Positions 57,514 to 64,000 of a stretch of DNA of 64,000 nucleotides are shown here, one piece after another. The stretch is from Pseudomonas sp. Lineage in GTDB: Bacteria > Pseudomonadota > Gammaproteobacteria > Pseudomonadales > Pseudomonadaceae. Made by a program: the position numbers and the translations under genes. Numbering within the stretch: position 1 is the first letter of the stretch; each line of letters opens with the position of its first letter. The DNA is taken from the NCBI RefSeq assembly GCF_002796985.1, contig NZ_PEKX01000022.1:62001-126000 (forward strand). Reading direction: 5' to 3'. Under the pieces are notes generated by a model. The model saw only the letters and a program-made list of their open reading frames with translations, had not been told where the DNA came from and did no database searches.

Positions 57514-57708
57514 ATGTCCCGTTCGCTTTATGTTGCTGCCCTGCTGTCCGTCTGCTCGCTGTCCTTCACTCAGCTGAGCTTCGCCGAAGAATCGCGCCTG
57601 ATGACCGACAAGATGGTCAAGGCCAACGAAGCAGTGATTGCCCAGCAGCAGGCCCAGTCCGCCGAGCAGACCGCCAAGGCCGCCGCTGGCAGCAACGCCG
57701 ATTCCTGA
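57514..57708 (+). CDS. Small secreted protein
   Basis: A 64-residue protein from the ATG at 57514, AAAGGA about 9 bp upstream. Residues 1-24 (MSRSLYVAALLSVCSLSFTQLSFA) form a signal peptide; the mature 40 residues are a Gln/Ala-rich helix (MVKANEAVIAQQQAQSAEQTAKAAAG). No family is recognised. The protein resembles small stress-induced periplasmic proteins of Pseudomonas only in size and composition. It is monocistronic, with its own terminator. Confidence 0.7.
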   Translation: MSRSLYVAALLSVCSLSFTQLSFAEESRLMTDKMVKANEAVIAQQQAQSAEQTAKAAAGSNADS

Positions 57709-57762
57709 TCGGCCGCTTCCCCCGGGAGGTCCGGAGCGTGAGCCGGACTTCTCAACACCTTG

Positions 57763-57791
57763 CGCCGCATAAGACATGCGGCGTTTTTTTT
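57763..57791 (+). terminator. Terminator of the small secreted protein gene
   Basis: CGCCGCAT-AAGAC-ATGCGGCG followed by eight T residues. Confidence 0.88.
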
Positions 57792-57815
57792 GCCTGCGAT
57801 TCCAGCGAAGGAAGG

Positions 57816-57842
57816 AGACTGTTACAGATTCTGTAACAGTCT
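57816..57842. promoter_or_regulatory. Perfect palindrome AGACTGTTACAG-ATT-CTGTAACAGTCT
   Basis: A 27-bp element with 12-bp perfect arms around ATT. Too symmetrical and AT-balanced for a terminator and without a T-tract; it looks like an operator for a dimeric regulator acting on the following RNA. Confidence 0.5.
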
Positions 57843-57893
57843 TTCGCTGCCGGCGCTCTGTATTCCTGTCCAGTCGGTCAATATACTTGACCC

Positions 57894-58017
57894 AACAGCG
57901 CGGCTTTCCAGCCTCGCCGTTACCGGCCTCACCGCCGGCAAGCTTCCCGACGTCGATTCTTGATTGCTCCAGATCGATGTCCGTCTCAAGGCCGCTGCTT
58001 TCAGCGGCCTTTTTTTA
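57894..58017 (+). ncRNA. Candidate small RNA of about 125 nt
   Basis: A -10 TATACTT (57882-57888, close to the RpoS form) lies inside GGTCAATATACTTGACC. The transcript would contain a GC-rich hairpin (GCCGG repeats around 57920-57950), a 9-bp stem GACGTCGAT/ATCGATGTC (one G-U pair) and a terminator GGCCGCTG-CTTT-CAGCGGCC with seven T. No ribosome site or ORF. Family not recognised. Confidence 0.5.
57989..58017 (+). terminator. Terminator of the candidate sRNA
   Basis: AGGCCGCTG-CTTT-CAGCGGCCT followed by a T-tract. It has no protein gene upstream after the terminator at 57791, which implies a separate transcript. Confidence 0.85.
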
Positions 58018-58087
58018 TGCCTGTGGAAAAGCGGTGGTAGGCTGGACGCGCTCCGCGCCGCAGGCCGGATTCGACAAGGATGCCGAG

Positions 58088-59089
58088 ATGACCACCGATA
58101 ATCCCTTCACCACACCCCACGCCGAACTGATCGAGGCCGCGTCGCGGACGCCACCCTCCTTTGGCCAGCCTTATTACTTCATGGCGGCCATGCTGTTTTC
58201 CGGAATTGCCACGCTGAGCATCAGCTTTCTGCTGAACCTGTCGGCCGGCACCATTCGCCGGGGGTTCCTGTCAAGCATGCCTGCAACGCTCGGTTACTGG
58301 TTAAGTTCGGTGCTCATCGCATGCGCGGTGGTCATGCTGTTCATGAATATCCAGCGCGAGCGGCACGCCATAGTCAGGTTCAGGCCCATCGTGGCGTTGG
58401 TGGTGGCGTTCATGGTGCTGCGGATACTGAGTGTCAGACTTCTGTCGGGATTGGGCGAGGCGGGCATCGCCAACTTCAACGCGTGGATGTACAAGATGGG
58501 CAATCCGATGGGCGTGATCATCAGTGTCTTATTCCTCGGAGCGCTGCTGCACATCCTGCTGAGCCTGCCAGCCATCTGGCTGACATTACGTGTGGCCCGA
58601 GGGCGGTTCGAAAGGTCAACTTCGGCCGGCACTGCCGCGGTGCCGAGGTTCCACGTCGCAATGGCAGTGGCCCTGTGCTTCGCCGGAACCTGCAGCCTGT
58701 TGGCCGCTCCCCTCGCGCCCGGCCTCATGCCCGGCGAATCTGCTCGCTGGGCCCCCAGTGTGACGGTGCTGGTTTGCCTTCTGCTGATGTCTACCGTGTT
58801 GCAGCGGACCTGGCAGGTCCTGCCGCCGACACTGCCTCACTTCCCTGCCGGGCGCATCATCTGGGCTGCTCTGGGAATCTTTCTGCTGTCAGTACCGGCT
58901 GCTTTCCTGAGCGGTTATGTCGGCTATCTCGCGTTGAGCGACTCGCTGGTACAGCTACGGGCGAGTACGGGTAATGCGCTGACCTACCTGCTGCCGACGC
59001 TGTGGTCCCTTCTTGTCGTGTGGTCCGTCACGGGGCTGGTGTGCAGGCGTTTGCTCAATCAGCCGCTGGCTCAATCCTCGCCCAGGTAA
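58088..59089 (+). CDS. Integral membrane protein of unknown function
   Basis: A 333-residue protein from the ATG at 58088 (MTTDNPFTTPHAELIEAASRTPPSF); the longer open frame upstream would read through the sRNA terminator. About eight hydrophobic segments (for example FMAAMLFSGIATLSISFLLNL, LSSVLIACAVVMLFM, GVIISVLFLGALLHILLSLPAIWL, IIWAALGIFLLSVPAAFLSGYVGYLAL). No transporter motif or family is recognised. The gene is less GC-biased than its neighbours. Its stop lies close to the convergent dctD end. Confidence 0.75.
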   Translation: MTTDNPFTTPHAELIEAASRTPPSFGQPYYFMAAMLFSGIATLSISFLLNLSAGTIRRGFLSSMPATLGYWLSSVLIACAVVMLFMNIQRERHAIVRFRPIVALVVAFMVLRILSVRLLSGLGEAGIANFNAWMYKMGNPMGVIISVLFLGALLHILLSLPAIWLTLRVARGRFERSTSAGTAAVPRFHVAMAVALCFAGTCSLLAAPLAPGLMPGESARWAPSVTVLVCLLLMSTVLQRTWQVLPPTLPHFPAGRIIWAALGIFLLSVPAAFLSGYVGYLALSDSLVQLRASTGNALTYLLPTLWSLLVVWSVTGLVCRRLLNQPLAQSSPR

Positions 59090-60405
59090 TCCCCGCGGCT
59101 CAGCCCGTGGCGCTGCATCTTCTCGTTGAGGGTGCGGCGCGGCAGGCCGAGCAGTTCCATCACCGCCTTGATGTCGCCCTTGCACTGCGCCAGCGCCTGG
59201 CGGATGCACTGCGCCTCGTAGGCTTCCATGCGTTCGAACAGGCCGTTGCCGGCGGGCTCGATCGGCAGCTCGGCGCGGTCCAGGCCGAGCACATGGCGCT
59301 CGGCGGCGTTGGCCAGTTCGCGCACGTTGCCCGGCCAGTCGTGGGCGAGCAGGCGCGCCAGTTCGCTGGCGGAGAGCGGCGCGGCTTCGCGGCCGAATTT
59401 CTCGCTGGCCAGCAGCGCGTAGTGCTCGAACAGCAGCGGGATGTCCTCGCGGCGTTCGCGCAGCGGCGGCAGGCGCAGCTCGGCGACGTTCAGGCGGTAC
59501 ACGAGGTCCTCGCGGAAACGCCCGGCGCGGGCTTCCTCGAGCAGGTCAGGCTTGGTCGCGGCGATCACCCGCAGGTCCACCTTGATGCTCTGGTTCGAGC
59601 CCAGGCGCTCCAGTTGCTGTTCCTGCAGCACGCGCAGCAGCTTCACCTGCTGGGCCAGCGGCATGCTCTCGATCTCGTCGAGGAACAGGCTGCCGCCGTT
59701 GGAGTGCTCCAGCTTGCCGATGCGTTTTCCCTGGGCGCCAGTGAAGGCGCCGCTTTCGTGGCCGAACAGTTCGGTCTCGAACAACTGCTCGGGAATCGCC
59801 GCGCAGTTCAGCGCGACGAAGGGCTTGCCGGCGCGCGGACCGAAGTCGTGCAGGCAACGCGCGACCAGTTCCTTGCCGCTGCCGGTGTCGCCACGGATCA
59901 GCACGTTCACCGGCGTGCCGGCCAAGGCCATGATCTGCCGACGCAGGGTTTCCATCGGCCGCGAGACGCCGAGCAGGCGTGATTCGATCTGGTCCTTGAG
60001 CGCCGCCTGTTCGCGCAGCTGGCGGTTCTCCTGCACCAGCCGGCGTTTCTCCAGGGCGCGGCGCAGGCTGTCGAGCAGGCGCTCGGGGGTGAAGGGTTTC
60101 TCGATGAAGTCGTAGGCGCCCTGGCGCATCGCCTGTACCGCCATGGGCACGTCGCCATGGCCGGTGACCATGATCACCGGCAGGTCGCGGTCGATCTGCT
60201 GCAGGCGTTCGAGCAGGGCCAGGCCGTCGGTGCCGGGCATGCGCACATCGCTGATGACCACGCCGGGCAGCTCGCGGGAGACGCTTTTCAGGCACTCGTC
60301 GGCGCTGCTGCACAGGCGCACTTCGAAGCCGGAGAGTTGCAGCCACTGCTGCACGGCGTCACGGATGGCGGCTTCGTCGTCGACGAAGAGGATGGTCTCG
60401 CTCAT
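59071..60405 (-). CDS. dctD: DctD, sigma-54-dependent C4-dicarboxylate response regulator
   Basis: A 444-residue NtrC-type activator. Receiver: VDDE (9-12) and D53 in VVISDVRMPGTDG. AAA+ domain: Walker A GDTGSGKELVARCLH, the sigma-54 contact loop ESGAFTGAQGKRIG, Walker B GGSLFLDEIESMP, and arginine fingers in AGRFREDLVYRLNV. C-terminal Fis-type HTH: AQCKGDIKAVMELLGLPRRTLNEKMQRHGL. With DctB it activates dicarboxylate uptake (dctPQM, dctA), none of which lies in the window. It overlaps dctB by 4 bp and overlaps the membrane-protein gene end by 19 bp. Confidence 0.92.
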   Translation of the reverse strand: MSETILFVDDEAAIRDAVQQWLQLSGFEVRLCSSADECLKSVSRELPGVVISDVRMPGTDGLALLERLQQIDRDLPVIMVTGHGDVPMAVQAMRQGAYDFIEKPFTPERLLDSLRRALEKRRLVQENRQLREQAALKDQIESRLLGVSRPMETLRRQIMALAGTPVNVLIRGDTGSGKELVARCLHDFGPRAGKPFVALNCAAIPEQLFETELFGHESGAFTGAQGKRIGKLEHSNGGSLFLDEIESMPLAQQVKLLRVLQEQQLERLGSNQSIKVDLRVIAATKPDLLEEARAGRFREDLVYRLNVAELRLPPLRERREDIPLLFEHYALLASEKFGREAAPLSASELARLLAHDWPGNVRELANAAERHVLGLDRAELPIEPAGNGLFERMEAYEAQCIRQALAQCKGDIKAVMELLGLPRRTLNEKMQRHGLSRGDYLGED

Positions 60406-62165
60406 GGTCTTCTTTCTTCGCTGGCAGCCGGCAGGCTCAGGTGGAACAGCGCGCCGCCGGAGGGCTGGTTGGCGGCGCCGAGGCGCCCGCCGAGTTCGTG
60501 GACGATGCCATAGGATACCGCCAGCCCCAGGCCCAGTCCTTCGCCCACCGGCTTGGTGGTGAAGAAGGGGTCGAAGACGCTGGCCAGGTGCTCCTCATCG
60601 ATGCCGGGGCCGTTGTCGGCGACGTCCAGGCACCAGAGCTCGCCGTCGCGGCGCAGGGTCAGGCGGATCTGCGGTTGGTCGGTATTGGCCACTGCATCGA
60701 GGGCGTTGCGGATCAGGTTGACCAGCACCTGCTCCAGGCGGATCGCGTCGCCCAGCACCCAGGCCGGCAGGTGGAGGTCCTGGCTGATTTCCACGCCTTC
60801 GGTGCGAATGCGCACGGTGAGCAGTTGCAGCGCCTGCTCGATCACGTGGCCCAGTTCGATGCGCTCGCGCAGGCCACCGGGAGTCTTGCGGGCGAAGGTC
60901 TTCAGGTGGCCGGTGAGCGCGGCCATGCGTTCGAGCAGCTCATCGACCCGCACCAGTGCGGCGCGGGCGTCGTCCTGCCGGCCGGCATCCAGCAGCAGGC
61001 GCACGCTGGCCAGTTGCATGCGCTGGGCGGTGAGCGGCTGGTTGATCTCGTGGGCCAGCGCGGCGGACATCTGCCCCAGCGCGGCCAGCTTGGCGGCCTG
61101 CACCAGGCCGTCCTGGGCGGTGCGCAGGGCGGCGGTGCGCTGTTCCACTAAACGCTCCAGCTCTTCCTGGTTGCGCTGGCGCAGGCGCGCCAGGCGGCGG
61201 CGCTGTTGCAGCCAGAGCACGAGGAACACCAGCGCCAGCCAGACGCCAGCGGCGGCCAGCCGCGCGCTGGTGACATCGGACTGCACGCTGTGGGGATTGC
61301 GCAGCAGGTGCAGGGTCCACTCGTCTTCCGGCAGGCCGACCGATTGCCAGAGATAGTCGCCGCTGATGTCCTGGCCGTCGACGCGGACCATGCGCGCATG
61401 CTCGCCGAGGGTTTCCAGCGTCCGGTGCGGCAGTGCGCTGAGCGGCTGCTTGTGGTACTGGCGGGTGTCGGCCAGTTCGGCACGGGCCACGGCGTCCAGC
61501 GGTTGCAGTTCGCGGTAGCGCCAGCGCGGGTGGTTGGCGAGAAACACCACGCCTTTGCTGTCGCTGACCAGCACCACGTCCGGGGTCTGGCCCCACTGGC
61601 GCTCCAGGTCGGGGAATTCCAGCTTGACCACGATGGCGCCGAGGAAGGTGCCGTCGTCATCGCGCAGGGCGTTGGACAGGAAGTAGCCGGGAATCCCGCT
61701 GGTCACGCCGACCGCATAGAAGCGCCCGGCGCCCTGGGCGATGGTCTGGCGGAAGTAGGGGCGGAAGCCGTAGTTGTGGCCGACGTAGCTGACCGGCAGG
61801 TTCCAGTTGCTGGCGGCCACGGCGAGGCCGCTGTGGTCCAGCAGTTCCAGGGTCGAAGAGCGCGCCGCGCCGTTGATTTCCTGCAGCTTGAGGTTGAGCC
61901 GGTGCTGCAGCTCGCCGGTCACCGGGCCGCGCATCGCCGCGCGCAGTTCCGGGTCCAGCGCGAGCACGGCGGGGAGGCTGCGGAAGCGCTCGATCAGGGT
62001 GTGCAGGGAGTTGGCATAAAGGCCGAGCTGTTCATGGGCGGCCTCCGCTTCGGCGAGCAGCGCGCGGTGCCGCGCCTTCTCGCCCGCCCAGAACACCGAC
62101 AGCACCAGGCCGGCCAGCAGGAGCAGGCAGATCAGCAGCAGGCGAAGGGGGCGGGTAGGCGACAT
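60402..62165 (-). CDS. dctB: DctB, C4-dicarboxylate sensor histidine kinase
   Basis: A 587-residue kinase from the ATG at 62165. Two membrane helices (about residues 8-27, LLLICLLLLAGLVLSVFWAG; and 293-310, VWLALVFLVLWLQ) enclose a periplasmic double-PAS-like sensor (VSYVGHNYGFRPYFRQTIAQGAGRFYAVGVTSGIPGYFLSNAL). The cytoplasmic part has a coiled linker, the H-box ALAHEINQPLTAQRMQ, N-box LVNLIRNALDAVANT, VADNGPGIDEEHL and GEGLGLGLAVS. It senses succinate, fumarate or malate and phosphorylates DctD. Confidence 0.92.
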   Translation of the reverse strand: MSPTRPLRLLLICLLLLAGLVLSVFWAGEKARHRALLAEAEAAHEQLGLYANSLHTLIERFRSLPAVLALDPELRAAMRGPVTGELQHRLNLKLQEINGAARSSTLELLDHSGLAVAASNWNLPVSYVGHNYGFRPYFRQTIAQGAGRFYAVGVTSGIPGYFLSNALRDDDGTFLGAIVVKLEFPDLERQWGQTPDVVLVSDSKGVVFLANHPRWRYRELQPLDAVARAELADTRQYHKQPLSALPHRTLETLGEHARMVRVDGQDISGDYLWQSVGLPEDEWTLHLLRNPHSVQSDVTSARLAAAGVWLALVFLVLWLQQRRRLARLRQRNQEELERLVEQRTAALRTAQDGLVQAAKLAALGQMSAALAHEINQPLTAQRMQLASVRLLLDAGRQDDARAALVRVDELLERMAALTGHLKTFARKTPGGLRERIELGHVIEQALQLLTVRIRTEGVEISQDLHLPAWVLGDAIRLEQVLVNLIRNALDAVANTDQPQIRLTLRRDGELWCLDVADNGPGIDEEHLASVFDPFFTTKPVGEGLGLGLAVSYGIVHELGGRLGAANQPSGGALFHLSLPAASEERRP

Positions 62166-62283
62166 GTTCGACGGGGTTCGACCAACGGTTGGCGACAATA
62201 GCACGGCCACCGACTGGTCCGGCGCCCCGCCGCCTCGCTACACTGCCGGCATCTCGATGGACTCATCCCTACGGAGATGTTCG

Positions 62284-63162
62284 ATGCAGTTGTTGTCCTG
62301 GACCCACGAAGGGTCCGCCGGTTTCACCCTGCGCGGCTGGCGCAGCGAGCCCAGTGGCAAGCCGCTGCTGCACTTCCTGCATGGCAACGGCTTCTGCGGC
62401 CGCGCCTACGAGCCGATGTTGAACGTCCTGGCGAAGGATTTCGACCTCTGGCTGTGCGACGCCCAGGGCCATGGCGACAGCGACCACGGCGGGCGCTTCC
62501 ATGGCTGGAACCGCAACGCCGAGATGGCAGTGGAAGCCTTCCAGGCCGGCAACAAAGTGTTCGGTGACGTGCCGCATTACGCCGCCGGGCACAGCTTTGG
62601 CGGCGTGCTCACCAGCCTGATCCTCGGTCGCCATCCGGAGCTGTTCCGCCGCGCCGTGCTGCTCGACCCGGTGCTGTTCACCCCGGCGATGATCGGCGTG
62701 ATGGCGCTCTCCGAAGTGCTCGGCCTGCACAAGCGCCGCACCATGGTGCAGAAGGCGCGTGGGCGGCGCAGCCAGTGGGCGGACCGCGAGGCGGCCTATG
62801 CTGGCCTGCACGGCCGCGGCATCTTCAAGGGCTGGACCGACGCTGCGCTCTGGGCCTACGTGGAGCACGCGATGAAGCAAACCCAGGCGGGCGTCGAGCT
62901 GAAATGCCGGCCCAGCCGCGAGGCGGAAATCTTCAGCTCCTTCCCCAAGCGCCTGTGGCCGTCGCTGAACAAGGTGGTGACGCCGACCCAGGTGCTGTTC
63001 GGTGAACGCACCTACCCCTTCGTGCCCAAGTCCGTGGCGCGCTGGTGTGCTTCGAATACGCAGGTGAGTGGCCAGTGCGTCGACGGCGGGCACTGCTTCA
63101 TGCAGGAATACCCCGACGACAGCGCCGAGCGCGTGTCGCGCTTCCTGCTGGGCCACGAATGA
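62284..63162 (+). CDS. Alpha/beta hydrolase
   Basis: A 292-residue cytoplasmic hydrolase from the ATG at 62284 (GGAG 7 bp before). HFLHGNGFCGRAYEPML is the oxyanion region, WLCDAQGHGDSDHGG the conserved strand, GHSFGGVLTSLILG the nucleophile elbow, and QCVDGGHCFMQEYPDD carries the catalytic histidine. The acid is probably in TQVLFGERTYPF. It resembles the esterase/haloperoxidase group; the substrate is unknown. Its stop overlaps the next gene by ATGA. Confidence 0.82.
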   Translation: MQLLSWTHEGSAGFTLRGWRSEPSGKPLLHFLHGNGFCGRAYEPMLNVLAKDFDLWLCDAQGHGDSDHGGRFHGWNRNAEMAVEAFQAGNKVFGDVPHYAAGHSFGGVLTSLILGRHPELFRRAVLLDPVLFTPAMIGVMALSEVLGLHKRRTMVQKARGRRSQWADREAAYAGLHGRGIFKGWTDAALWAYVEHAMKQTQAGVELKCRPSREAEIFSSFPKRLWPSLNKVVTPTQVLFGERTYPFVPKSVARWCASNTQVSGQCVDGGHCFMQEYPDDSAERVSRFLLGHE

Positions 63163-63512
63163 GCGACCCGGCCCGCGAGTCCGTCTGGCTGGCGCTGTCC
63201 GAGCTGTGGCTGGACACCGAGCTTGACGACAGCGGCCGCGCGGCCATCGCCGGCACCCTGTCGATCAGCGGATTCAGCGTGGACGAGCTGGACGCCATCT
63301 ACCGCCTGGAAGTGGCGCCGGCAGTGTGGGCCAACACCTGGGTGACGGCGGGCGTCTGGGATGGTTTCGATCCGGACTGGCTGTTCGAGGCCTGCCGGCG
63401 CAACCAGCGACGGCGAAACTCGCTCTGGCATCGCGGGCGTTGCCGGGTACTGCGCAAGGCGATGACGGCGGCGGTGGAAGAAGACTGGCGCAGGATCCGC
63501 GCGCAGCTCTAG
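63159..63512 (+). CDS. Small hypothetical protein (DUF7079-like)
   Basis: A 117-residue protein whose ATG overlaps the hydrolase stop. The sequence is helical and tryptophan-rich (SVWLALSELWLDTELDD, IYRLEVAPAVWANTWVTAGVWDGFDPDWLFEACRR) with a basic tail. The pattern resembles the DUF7079 family of small proteobacterial proteins, but I cannot confirm it. It is probably co-translated with the hydrolase. Confidence 0.65.
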   Translation: MSDPARESVWLALSELWLDTELDDSGRAAIAGTLSISGFSVDELDAIYRLEVAPAVWANTWVTAGVWDGFDPDWLFEACRRNQRRRNSLWHRGRCRVLRKAMTAAVEEDWRRIRAQL

Positions 63513-64000
63513 TCGCCGACCTTCTTGCCCTGGTGCGCGCGGCGCCATTCGTCGAGGCGCACCACTTCAGCCTTGGGGCGTGGAAGTGTCGGGGTGTCGT
63601 CGAACACGGCGTCGACGATTTCCTCATCGACTGGCGCAGCGGCGGGATGGAAGGTGGCGACCGGCGATTCCGGCATGCGCGGTTCGGGCTCCATGCGGAA
63701 CGGCGCCAGTTCGATACGGCCCAGGTGCTGGCCGAACATGGCGATGCTGCCGGCGTAACGTTCCTGCCCGGTGGCGGTGAACTCGAAGGCGTATTCACGG
63801 GCCAGGCGCAGGTTGCCCCGGCCGTCGCGCTGGAAGCGGAAACGCTGCAGGGCCATGGCTTCATCGAGCAGCTCCACGCCCTCTCGCGCGCAGTGCTGCT
63901 TGGCCAGGACCAGCGCACGCTCACGGATGCCATGGGCGCGCCACCACCAGGCGGCGCCCGCGACAACCAGCATGAAGATGAAAAGATTGCCCAGGTCCAC
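63509..64000 (-). CDS. DUF3301-type membrane-anchored protein, possibly N-terminally cut by the window
   Basis: The frame reaches the window edge; the first visible codon is GTG (VDLGNLFIFM), and the true start may lie beyond. One membrane helix (NLFIFMLVVAGAAWWWRA) is followed by the DUF3301 pattern RERALVLAKQHCAREGVELLDEAMALQRFRFQRDGRGNLRLAREYAFEFTATGQERYAGSIAMFGQHLGRIEL and a proline-rich tail. Function unknown. It converges on the preceding gene and overlaps its end by 4 bp. Confidence 0.8.
   Translation of the reverse strand: MDLGNLFIFMLVVAGAAWWWRAHGIRERALVLAKQHCAREGVELLDEAMALQRFRFQRDGRGNLRLAREYAFEFTATGQERYAGSIAMFGQHLGRIELAPFRMEPEPRMPESPVATFHPAAAPVDEEIVDAVFDDTPTLPRPKAEVVRLDEWRRAHQGKKVGD

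Larger units (their letters stand above)
57709..58087. other. Gap with terminator, perfect palindrome and candidate sRNA
   Basis: About 380 bases. Contents: terminator of the small secreted protein (57763-57791), a palindrome (57816-57842), a promoter-like TATACT inside GGTCAA-N5-TTGACC (57877-57893) and a structured RNA ending at 58017. Confidence 0.6.

Noticed and set aside
57776..58087. N-terminal extension of the membrane-protein frame to 57776
   Set aside because: It would read through a palindrome and a strong terminator; the ATG at 58088 fits better.

Overview
The window is GC-rich chromosomal DNA with compact operons, many short palindromic REP-type repeats between genes, and gene orders that match the Pseudomonas aeruginosa group: cdhR-caiX-cdhCAB-hocS, gbdR-sdaB-cbcXWV, the arginine transaminase genes aruRS/aruHI, and dctBD. 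I read it as a Pseudomonas close to but not identical with P. aeruginosa (perhaps the P. nitroreducens/citronellolis side). The species is inferred from gene content and order only. No rRNA, tRNA, insertion sequence, CRISPR array or origin was seen.

Layout. 1-9 kb: end of a GMC oxidoreductase, an NTF2-like protein, then the carnitine catabolic unit: CdhR regulator, CaiX binding protein, CdhC, CdhA, CdhB, HocS and a gamma-butyrobetaine dioxygenase. Together these could take acylcarnitines, gamma-butyrobetaine and carnitine down to glycine betaine. 9-25 kb: a contact-dependent inhibition (CDI) / two-partner secretion island: CdiB, a 3792-residue CdiA with a nuclease-like C-terminus, a small immunity protein, and an AT-richer tail of small membrane proteins and lipoproteins. 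25-27 kb: a VOC-family protein and a BRO-N protein preceded by a strongly folded, RNA-like region. 27-34.5 kb: the betaine/choline block: GbdR, serine dehydratase, two tandem choline-type binding proteins, and CbcW/CbcV.

34.8-40.5 kb: a periplasmic alpha/beta hydrolase; a minus-strand unit of polyamine-type binding protein, aminotransferase and LuxR regulator; and a divergent TetR/BetI-type regulator. 40.6-56 kb: the arginine transaminase (ATA) cluster: AruR, a periplasmic binding protein, hybrid kinase AruS, an amino-acid permease preceded by an arginine-rich 20-codon leader ORF, enoyl-CoA hydratase, acyl-CoA dehydrogenase, an ADP-forming acyl-CoA ligase, AruI, AruH, an aldehyde dehydrogenase and a quinone reductase. 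56-64 kb: a LysR regulator, a small secreted protein, a membrane protein, DctB/DctD, an esterase and two small hypothetical genes, with two candidate sRNAs in the gaps.

The most interesting signals are the arginine-codon leader ORF overlapping the permease start; the branched RNA-like structure upstream of the BRO-N gene; 21-bp-phased GTCGC half-sites upstream of caiX and similar CGAC arrays upstream of the cbc genes; a 16-bp element repeated exactly at 39.8 and 46.5 kb; the CdiA-CT/immunity module with a mobile-looking inverted repeat behind it; and the acyl-CoA genes placed inside the arginine operon.
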